From Udeniomyces pyricola (lineage: Eukaryota > Basidiomycota > Tremellomycetes > Cystofilobasidiales > Mrakiaceae): a stretch of DNA of 38,747 nucleotides. The stretch lies in the NCBI GenBank assembly GCA_039545295.1, contig BCIK01000037.1, forward strand, positions 48,833-87,579, read 5' to 3'. The notes under the pieces were generated by a model, which saw only the letters and a program-made list of their open reading frames with translations, had not been told where the DNA came from and did no database searches. The stretch's first letter is position 1; every line of letters starts with the position of its first letter. Both the position numbers and the translations under genes were made by a program. Of this stretch, positions 20,582-29,884 are shown one piece after another.

Positions 20582-22722
20582 CTAGATAGACTGATTGTGC
20601 CTATAAGCGGGAGGTAGTTCCTCAACAGGACCGGCATCCTCGTGAACCACCAAAGCTTGGTCCCCCGAGCCAACAATGTGAAGGCCCGAACCAGGAGACC
20701 CCGGCGAGGAGCCCTCAGAGGTTGCTGGAATGATGAAGCCGGTTGCGTTACTACTGCCGCCACCTCGAACTCCATAGCTGCTCGTGCTACCTGTTGAAGA
20801 CGCCCGAGCTGGACCAGAGGATGATCCCGCTTGAGATTGTCCGGCATCGAGATAATCTGAAGCATGACCTGCTTCCCGTGCTTTGGCTGACCTAGCGCTC
20901 TCTCGGCTCCGAGCTTGACCCCCAGCCGCAACGGCAGCTCCCGTTGCAAAGACACTGAGCGGAGGCGAATGTTGACTCATCGAGGATGTGCCTGGATGGT
21001 CTTGGTAGGGTGATAGAGGCGTGGGAGAGACGTCGGGGCTTTGGGATGTAGTTTCGTCAAAGTAGCCTTCACTGCTGCCACTGGCGTAGCTCGTGGACTG
21101 CGGACGAACGGCGGCAACTGTGGGGGCATTGTACTAGTTGTCAAGGTTGAGCGAAGGGCATCAGGTCAGATTTGGATCAAAGTAAAGCCGAACCAAAGGT
21201 ATCTGACAAATTTGTACTCACTGTAAAGGGCTGAATCTGGTGCATGCCGTTTGTATCGAAAGGATCAGCCGGGCGCGTGGGATCGGAGAGGTCCAGAGTC
21301 TTGACTCTTGCGACCCTACAAACGATGATGCGATGCAACAATGTTGGGTTTCATCAGCCAGAGATTGATTGCAACTAAAACTCGACAGGACCAAAGCAGA
21401 TTCATCACGCACATCTCGCCTCGATCTTCTCGGTCTGGGTCGAAGATGTCGTCGTTTTCGGGAAGCCACTTGTCCGCCTTACGCCTTCTACGCCTCAAAA
21501 GTAAGAATGCGCCGACGCAGAGGAACAAAATTCCGGCACCAACACCACCCAGGATTGGGCCGAGGTTGGACGATCCGCCGCTTGACGACCCCGTGGAGGC
21601 CGCTTGATTGACTACAAGCTGTGTTGTGACAACGAGCGTGACGGGATTTGTTTGCTGAGATGACATTAGAGAGACCATGTCAGACTTGGCTGCCTTTGCT
21701 TCGATGTTGCGAGTGAGTAGCCATGGAAATGGAGTTGCTATACATACATACGACGTCGTCATCTGTCCATCACTGGCCCGCACAACTGTTGAGGAGACGG
21801 ATGAGCCAACAGATGTGTACACGGATGCGATTGTCGATGACACGGAACTCGAGGTGGTGGACGAGAATCCAACACTGCTGGACGAGGATCTAACACTGCT
21901 GGACTGTGGGGCGGACGACGTCCTATAAGACGAAGATGTCGGGGGTCTAGAGTTGATCCGTATCAAGCAACGATGAGCTCGAGCCTCTAGAATGAGAACG
22001 CCAACGACAGCCGGAAACACGACCGAAGGAGATACGCACGTATACGAGTCAGAAATGGAGACGGCAGAACACGACGTTGAATACTCGGTCGCAGTTGGAT
22101 AGGTCGAGGTGACGGCTTCACCGAGAGCCGAGATAGTGGTCGTTCGAGTGATGGTTGACGTTTGAGTCACTGCAGGCGGTGTCTGCATGAGGCGATCGAT
22201 TAGGAGCAGAGATCATCGATCAGGCCCGTCCTCGGGTCCGAGGCATCCGAAGCACGATTTTCGAAAAATGGTTGCGCTCGCTTCAGTCGGAAGAGACGGA
22301 CTCACTGGAGTGATGGTTAAGGTCGTATAGGAGCATACTTCCGCAACAGAAGAGGCATTAGGACCGCTTGGCGTGGGGGTGGAACATCCCAACTAACGGA
22401 ACGAAAGAGAAATGCAACTATTCGATGAGCGAAGATGACTTCTGCTGTGTCCTCTGGTGTAGATAACGGCGGACGAACCGTTTGTGTCGAGAAAATGAGA
22501 TCATACGTCGAAGTGTAGACCGATTCCTATAAAAAGATGAGATTTCGAGTTAGAGTGCATCAGAGACGATGCAACGCTACTAGTAGCACAAAAAAGCAGT
22601 CCGTAGATCGACATGGAATGGCGAACCTCGATGATGGTGCTCGTGACATCAGCGTTGGCGGCGCTGATGGTTGTCGTACCATAGAGAGTTTGCGTTGGGA
22701 CTGTCTGGCAGATGCTCGACAT
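20582..22722 (-). CDS. Single-pass plasma-membrane protein with Ser/Thr-rich ectodomain
   Basis: Model on the minus strand: exons 22722-22627, 22526-22479, 22392-22306, 22182-22040, 21946-21748, 21654-21413, 21315-21222 and 21133-20582, giving 486 residues with consistent phases. The N-terminal 220 residues are rich in Ser, Thr and Val with a few Cys (LGCSTPTPSG, YSTSCSAVSISDSY), as in O-glycosylated fungal surface sensors. One transmembrane helix lies at about 222-244 (GPILGGVGAGILFLCVGAFL), followed by five arginines that fix the following tail in the cytosol. The cytosolic tail of about 240 residues carries NDDIFDPD, a Ser/Gly/Ala-rich stretch and a proline motif (EELPPAYRHNQSI) at the C-terminus. 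PPAY is a PPxY motif, a typical docking site for NEDD4/Rsp5 WW domains. No N-terminal signal peptide is visible, so the helix may act as signal anchor or a 5' exon may be missing. The topology resembles Mid2/Wsc sensors, but homology is not claimed. The first donor (gttcgc) is weak. Confidence 0.75.
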
Positions 22723-22994
22723 GGTGTCAGGTTTGAACTGAAGAGGTGTGGGGTAGAAAGGAGTGGGAATGGAGTCAGGGTAGAGCAGAGACGATGTGTG
22801 GGGCGGCGAGATTTATCAAGGTGATCCGGGAGGGGCAGGCGATGAGGGCAGCTGTAGATATGGTCGTTGGAAGGGAAGCCGAAAGCTGAGCAAAGGCGAT
22901 GCTTTTGGGAGGGAGAAAAAACAAACAAACGAAAGACGAGACCTGAAGGGGAGCCAGACTTATAGCTTATAGGCTAAGGGGAAAGGTGAAGGGA

Positions 22995-23004
22995 ATTATA
23001 TAAA
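22995..23004 (-). promoter_or_regulatory. Possible TATA box of the membrane-protein gene
   Basis: The minus strand reads TTTATATAAT here, upstream of the minus-strand ATG at 22722. The position is compatible with a leader of about 250 nt. It is supported only by sequence match. Confidence 0.35.
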
Positions 23005-23434
23005 GGGGGACCGATGGCTTTGGGCCGTTCCATGATGATCGTCACCTTGGCTAGTGATTGTTGAATCCGGTGGATGCGAATCAGTGGTCTCGTCTGTGCT
23101 GAAGCATGGGCAAATGTCAGTCTCGGTCATCTCGGTCATGGCCCAGGGTAAGGTGCCAAGACAGGGCAGTGGGGTTTGCATGTATTCATCCATGAATATG
23201 GCATCCAAGGATGATCGAGGGAGCTCAACGGTCCATAGGTCAGAGATATGATGGAATCAAAATCAGGGGCTGGATTCAGTCGGCTCCTGTCCGTCCCATG
23301 CTTTGTCTAGTGGAGAGAAGCGGGAGCCGGTCCAGGCCAGTCGGGCTCGTATATATGGTCAACCATGTCGGTGGGAAGCAGAACGTGTCAATCCTCGTGC
23401 ATCATCAATCCCGATCGATTGCACGATCAGCACT

Positions 23435-23461
23435 GCATATATATATATTATATATATATGC
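23435..23461. repeat. A/T-rich perfect dyad
   Basis: GCATATATATATA and its reverse complement flank a central T, making a 27-bp dyad able to extrude as a cruciform. It sits in the large intergenic region. Confidence 0.8.
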
Positions 23462-24648
23462 ATGATCAGCCACGTACAGTCCGTGCGCGCTCCATCCTGC
23501 CCAAACTTGGCCTCACTTTCACCAACGTGCCGTGTCTCGCTCAGAGCCCATAGACACTCGCCGTTCGTTGCCTAAATATGACACATGAAGCCATCGACAA
23601 GAAAAAAGAAAGAGATAGAAGAGCAAAGGAGATGTACGAAACCAAGCATAGGGTCAAACTCGAGGATAAATAAGCGAGAGAGACCCAATAAAAGCACGCA
23701 GAGTTTGCTCTCGCACCGGATGACGTCTAGAGGACGACACAAGTTCACCCATTTCATGGTGATACGGGCCCAAGGGCTCGAACAAATGGGGAGGGGCTTG
23801 AGGTGCAGTTGGAAGGTAAATCCAGATAGAAAGACTCAGAAAGGGGGAAGGAAGGATGGATGGGGGGAAGGAGCGACTTGGGGCCATGTAAGTGGAGTGT
23901 GAAAAGCATGCGTGGCCTATTGGATGCCAACGAGTTACAGAACAAGTTGGTACTGGCCAAAAGGAGACCGACACTACACTCAGCTCGAGATCGCCACGAT
24001 GAGTGACGAGCGAGAGCGGAGGAAGACGAGTGTGATGGAATGGGAGGAGGCTGGTGGGGACGGGAGATGGCGATGGGCGAGGATGGCCAAGTACAGAGAC
24101 GACGAGAGCCTGTAAGAGCTGAGATCTGAAAGAGCTCGAAAAGTTGGAGGCAATTCGAGGGCCTGGGGGCCAAGTTAATCTAGACGGAAGCTGTGTAAAG
24201 CTGTGCATAGTCACCCTTACGCGCCGTGCGGCCTGCCTGGTTACGTTACCTGCTTTGCCCCCCGCACACCTGTCAACGTGTCAACACATGCAACACATGC
24301 AACACATATACACACACCCAGACCGACCCCTTCCTGATCTTATTCAGTTGGCCGCCCATATCCCATCGTGACCCCCCTTTCCCGACCTCAGCTTGAACCA
24401 TTCAATCATCGTCCTTATCCATTCCACCCCATCCCATCCCATCAACGCACCAGTCCCATCCCAAACCAACCCACTCACCCACCCATAGTCATCACTCGCT
24501 TGCCCAATCCGCACCTGACCAGCTCATCGCCCTTGGACGTCGCACGCACCAACTACTTACCACAACCAACCACACCACGCACCACACCACACCACCCCGT
24601 CCCGCCCGGTCTTTGCCTCGTCTCTCACCAGGACCTACGACTTCGCCT

Positions 24649-27600
24649 ATGGCTCCTTTCAACGACGGCGCCTCCGCCAAATCACGCTCACTCGGATCTT
24701 GCATCTATACTAAGGAGCAGCTACTCAAGCTCAGCAAGCGTGCATGTCTGCCAAAGAGCATGCCGGCTTTCAAAGCTTGGTTTGGGTCAGTCCTCAAGCA
24801 CTCTCTTCCCCCTTAGTCTCTCTCGCTCTGGCCTTCCGCCGCCGTGTCTCCTTGTTTCCCAGATGTATCCCTCGCCTCTTCGCTCAGCATATTCTCCATG
24901 TAGCACACGCACTCCATCGCGTAGCCATCTGCCAACAGTGTTTTCCGAAGAGCACCCAGGCTGACATCGTCCATCTGTTGGTCATGCGATGACTTGCTCT
25001 CCATCTCTCAACTCTCCCTTTCGGCTTCCTCATTCTTCTCTCTCAGCGACACGCCCCCACAGACCTCGCCTCCAAGCAACAAGCGCGATCTCCATCATAC
25101 CACCACCAACGCAGGTATAACCCCTTACACTGGCTCCGACTCGTCCCGAGCTCGCACGTGAGTGCCCCCCCCCTCCCTTTGCCCCCTTGCCTGCTATACT
25201 CCCCGTTGCTATCCCTTCCTTGCTCGCCCGTTCCTCATACAGCCTCACCGCATTCGGTCTTGCCATGGTACAATGCCCTAACTTATCTCTTATCACTATC
25301 CTCGTCCGTTGGTTCGGTTGTCTTCAGTCCCCGTCGAGCTCCGTCACCGTCCGCAAACTCGGCGACAACGACGACCACAGCTAGCGCTGGCACCTTTACG
25401 CGTGAACGCGCTCCGCATCATCGCGACGCGGACGGCCCCGCGTCATCCGGTCGGGAGCGAGGACCCAACGCTGAGCGGAGCGAGTTTAAGAACCCGTTCG
25501 CTAGTGCAGGCATGCGAATGGGAAGCTTCAGGACGGGTGGACTTCGAGGGGACAAGCAAATCGACCGGGAGCGAGAGGAAGAAGAGGAGAAAGGACTCAA
25601 GAAGGTTAGTCTCGGATCATCTCTGAACCTCCCTCCCGCCCTATTCATCCCTTGTGACCTGTATAACGCAGTCATCCTATCAGCAACTTCATGAGCTGAC
25701 AACCTTTGCTATATCTTGTGCTCGTTTGCGCGTCTTCCACGCTGTTCGCCAGCTATCTGACTCGTACGATCGTTTTGCGAAAAAGTCGCCTGGATTGCGT
25801 ACATCCGATCTTCCGTCCACACCCGGTCGCAATGGACTTGGATCTGACCGACGAACTAACGGCGCGCTTGGTCTTGACCGTCGGGGAGGAGGCGATCGCA
25901 CTCCCGGCAAGAACGGCGAGGACAGATCCGGATCGCTTATCGGTGGTGTAGGGGGTGACCGCGAAGACAGGAAAGAGAGGGGCGAGAGGGTTGAACGAGA
26001 GAGGCAAGAGCGAAAGGCTGAGAGGAGTGAAGACTGGCGACGAGGTCCGTCTTGTCTTCATACTCCGGTTCATTGGAGGCGACGTGGACGCATAGCCCGA
26101 CCGAGGACAGAATCTTGCTGACCTGGTCGTTTCACCCTTGCCCTGCGTCTGGCTTGTATCCTCTACTCTTATCTCTTGTCTACAGGCGCCTCCACTCTTC
26201 CGTCAAGACCCTCTGGCCCAGCCCAATCTTCCTCGTCTTCCGCCTTCTCCTCCCTTGGGGGTTCGTCTGCACCCCTTTCTGGCGGAACACGTGTCCCAGG
26301 TCGACCCGCTTGGAATCCAGCACCGCTGGTCCCCTCTCCTCGGTCTAACAACCATCGTCGAGGCGAGTCGGAAGAGGACGCCCAGGAGCCCGCGTGGATG
26401 GGCGAGTGGTCGCCCGCTAACCCGTCCTCCAAGGAACGAGGCGACGACTCTTGGGCCGACGGCCCGGACGCAAAAGGGGCGAACGGTCGCGATGTTGGGG
26501 ACACCGACGGAGAGGATGTCATTCAAAAGTTCAAGAGGGAGATGCGGGAGCGAGAAGCCAAGAAAAATGGAACGTATCTCGAGGAAGGAGACATCAGTGA
26601 GAATGGTCATAGGAGGGGCACCGAAGCGACATCTGACAAGGCCGCACCTACGTCTCTTTCCATCGGGTCCTTCTCGATACCTCTTAATCAAAATGCGTCG
26701 AACACGTCAACTGCTTCCTCTGCCTCGACGACGGTTCAGGCACCCCTTGGTCTGCTATCGTCTCGCCCGCCGCTCACCTCCACGGCCTCCCAACCTACTA
26801 TCCCCTCGGCCATCATTGCCTCGACTTCTGCATCTCCTGCGGCGTCGAACCGTCAACCTGTTCAGACCCAATCGTTTGTTCTTCCTTCGGCTGGATCCGG
26901 TCCAGGCGTGAGCTCCTCGACCCCCACTACGCCCTTCTCAGACCCTGGGATCCTGTCCAGTAATCAGAATGGAGGATCATATGAGGCAGGAGGCTCTTCG
27001 GCCTTACCAACACCGAACGTTCCCGGAACTGGTCCCGCTACTGGAGCAGGCAGGAAGGGGGGTAGCCGTTTTGCCAAGTTTTTCGTGGACGCTAAAGGCA
27101 AAGAGATTCCTGCCTCGACTGGATCCGCCCCTGGCGTCAGCACGGGAGGAACAGGCTCTGAAGCAGCCACAGGCGGCTCGGGTACATTGCTGGCGGGTAT
27201 GGGCGTCTCGGATGGAGCAACCGCCGGTGACACTGCTGGAGGAGGGGACGCTCAAATGAACAAATTGCTTGCCATGCTAACGCAGTCCAAGGTAAGTGCA
27301 CGCCTCACAAAGTTGAGCATCGATCATTGATGTTTGATCAAATCCGTTGTATCGACTGACATCCATCTTCGGGGCGTTTGTCCTTACCCGGTCTTTGGTA
27401 TCCAGCCTGCTCCCGGACGGGGTGGCCATCCTCCCTCGCATGGACCGCCCCTTCCTACCCATACGCCGACACCATCCTCACTCCCAGCTCCTTCTCAGGC
27501 TCAGCCTGTCGGTTTGTCTGTTCCAGCCCCTGGCAGTACGGTCCGTAGACCAGCCGAACCGATGCCGACGCCGGTGGCATTCCCTCCGATGGACCCGAAC

Positions 27601-28260
27601 CATATCCCTCTTCATCTCCGCCAAATTCCTCCCCCTCACGTGGGTAATCCAAACATTCCGGCGTATGCTCAGCAGCAGCAACAGCTCCGTCACCAAATCG
27701 ACGGCGGTAACCTTGCCTTGGAAGCTTTGCTGTCTCCCCCTATCCCAAACCGAGGACCATCCTCTTCTGGACCATTCCCCCCTCATCAGCAAGGACCTTA
27801 CCCACCTCATTCTTATCCCCTCCAGCATCCTTCTGCCTCTGGCTCGGCGGGTGCGGCAAACCGGCCCAGCTTTCCTCAACCGCCCCTTGTCGGAGGAGAC
27901 TTCCGCCTTGCTCAGCAGCTCCAGCAACAACAATCACTTCTGCTTCTTCAGCAGCAACAACAGCATCTCGCTTCTTTGCTCTCGCCTGGTGCGGATCCCG
28001 CAAACGGCCCGACCTCTCCTTCGCTCCCGCCACCGCTCGCCCAAACGCTTTCCGCTCCAGGCTTGGCCAAAGGACAGTCCCAGCAGCAAGTATACGAGAC
28101 TTCGGCTCGGCTGCAACAGATCATTGAAAGCCAGCATCAAATTCGAGGCGGACCAGCGTTGCCGCCCCATCAGCATCCTTCGGCCGCAGCGCTCGAGAGG
28201 CTGAGAGAGTTGAGCTATGGAGCTGGAGCTGGACCCGGAGGCCCCACTCGATCGGGTCAC

Positions 28261-28295
<35 letters not shown>

Positions 28296-28611
28296 ACCTC
28301 CCGCTCAACAGCCCCCTCCTCCGGTGGATGCCAACCAGAACTACCTGCTTCGACAAATGATGATGGGTCGAGCGGGAGGCGGTGGATCACCCAACCCAGT
28401 TCAGCAGCAGCAGCAACAACAGCATCAGCACCGACACCAACCAGCTTACATCCCTCAAGTCCACTACCAGCAACAACCCCCACAATCGAACGGATACACC
28501 GGTGGTGTCAGCGGATACCCCCAACAGCCCCAGTTGCCGCCGCATGGAGGCTACCTCGGAGGTGCCAATCCCAACGATCTCATGAGCCTGTTGAACGGAG
28601 GTGGTCGATGA
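24649..28611 (+). CDS. 4E-T-like eIF4E-binding protein with poly-Gln tracts
   Basis: Model: exons 24649-24785, 25047-25157, 25328-25604, 25753-26044, 26186-27291 and 27406-28611, giving 1042 residues with consistent phases. Residues 20-26 are YTKEQLL, the canonical eIF4E-binding motif (Y, four residues, L, hydrophobic), placed near the N-terminus as in metazoan 4E-T. Further 4E-T-like elements are EEDAQEPAWMGEW (about 338-347), VIQKFKREMREREAKK, SRFAKFFVDAKGKE and MNKLLAMLTQS. The C-terminal 400 residues are Pro/Gln-rich with several poly-Gln runs (DNA CAG/CAA repeats near 28262-28298 and 28404-28424) and end NDLMSLLNGGGR. Proteins of this type bind cap-bound eIF4E, repress translation and assemble with decay factors in P-bodies. 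The poly-Gln and disordered regions fit condensate formation. An intron may lie in the 3' UTR. Assignment rests on motifs, not full alignment. Confidence 0.75.
28262..28298 (+). repeat. CAG/CAA trinucleotide repeat (poly-Gln)
   Basis: About twelve consecutive CAG or CAA codons inside the last exon of the 4E-T-like gene. Shorter CAG runs are at about 27671-27684, 27914-27964 and 28404-28424. Such arrays vary in length between strains. Confidence 0.9.
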
Positions 28612-29884
28612 TTTGAGGGTGAGTTTGCCGTTATTACTTTCGCCTTGTCACCTTGGCGTGGACACGCATGATCGAGACTGACCCGTGTGGTCTTGTCTTT
28701 CAGGTCATCCCTACGCCGAGCTTGCCAGCTTACGCTCGCTCAGGCAACGCCTTCTTTTGGTAGTCTATGTTAGGGTCTCATGCCGATGTCATACCTGTCC
28801 AGGCATACCTCACGACTTGTTGCCTGCTTCTTGCTTCAATGTCTCTTATTTCTTTGATTGCTTTCTTCCTCCTTTTCCTCTTGTTTTTCTTTTTGCCTCT
28901 TGCGCCTTGCATTCTCACGAAACTCAACTCTGCGCGCTTGTTACACTCCTCTTTGCTTTCACCACATCGATTGCGGCGTATGTCAGTTTCCTCTCCTCGT
29001 TTATATATTTCACCTGTTTTGTCTCTTCGCCGGCTATGGCACTCACTATCAAAGGGCTCGAACATCGATATCGCTTTCTTTTATCTTTTACATCTTCTCG
29101 CTCTCGCTGTTGCTGTTGCTCTTTCTCTCCTGTTTTTCTTCCTTTTCTTCTTTTCAACATCGCCTTGACGAATTGCTACTGTCGTCTTTCTGTTCTAGTT
29201 TCTCATCGTTGTCGCCATCCTTTCACTTTTTTCTTCTTCTTCTTTTTTCTTCCCGTCTATTCCTTTTTTCCCTTTCTGCACGTACGCACGGCAGCTGTCC
29301 TCTGACGCTCGCCTCATTCCTCTGTTTCTTCTTTCTTTCTACCCTTTTCTGTTCCTTCCTCAACTGGCTTCCCATGCAGATGTACATGTACGCTCAGAAA
29401 ATACTGAGTTGTGTTGCCTGACACTCAATTGCGAAGGATGCCTCGAATGAGGAAGGGGCATTCATAGGATTGGGGGGCAATGACACAGTGCAAAGGAACG
29501 GCTACAGGCGGTCTGCTCTGCTCCGAGAGAACGTGGTCAGACAAAAATGATGTTGGTGACGCAATGCAAGAAAAGACGATTTTGAGGGATGAATAGGAAA
29601 AAGACTTGGGGGGCGGGGAGTCAAGGAAGGACAGATGCAAAGGACAGGGAGAGGAGGGTAGAGAGAGGAGGGTGAAGAGAGGAAGGCAGGAAGGACGTCC
29701 GATGACAATGAGGGTCGGAACCAACCCTCCATTCCAGATAGTATAGATGATATAGATCGCGCAAAAAAAAAAAAAAAAGGAAAACAAGGACACAGCCCTA
29801 CGGACCGGCAAGCCGGATCAAGGAGCAGAAAACCCAAAGCAAGCACACCGAGAACAACCAAGAGAGGTGAGATGTCTGAATCGC
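28612..29884. other. Convergent intergenic region with a possible 3' UTR intron
   Basis: Just after the 4E-T-like stop, GGGTGAGT at 28617 and TTTCAG at 28703 define a plausible 85-nt intron (28619-28703) in the 3' UTR. From about 28840 to 29340 the plus strand is very T/C-rich. From about 29560 to 29840 it turns A/G-rich, i.e. T/C-rich on the sense strand of the GH17 gene. The region is therefore two opposed pyrimidine-rich 3' flanks. The ORFs within are low-complexity Phe/Leu/Ser frames and not credible genes. Confidence 0.55.

Larger units (their letters stand above)
22723..24648. other. 1.9-kb divergent intergenic region without a supported gene
   Basis: Both strands were read. A possible TATA element for the membrane-protein gene is on the minus strand at about 22995-23004 (TTTATATAAT), roughly 275 bp before its ATG. 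A 27-bp A/T dyad lies at 23435-23461. From about 24240 to 24645 the plus strand is CA/C-rich with CATCC repeats, probably the leader of the 4E-T-like gene. The ORFs here lack splice-consistent continuation or family motifs. A small unrecognised gene or long non-coding RNA cannot be excluded. Confidence 0.5.

Noticed and set aside
28685..29421. Several 130-200 residue Phe/Leu/Ser ORFs on the plus strand
   Set aside because: They overlap one another in all frames in T/C-rich DNA and show no domain or splice pattern.
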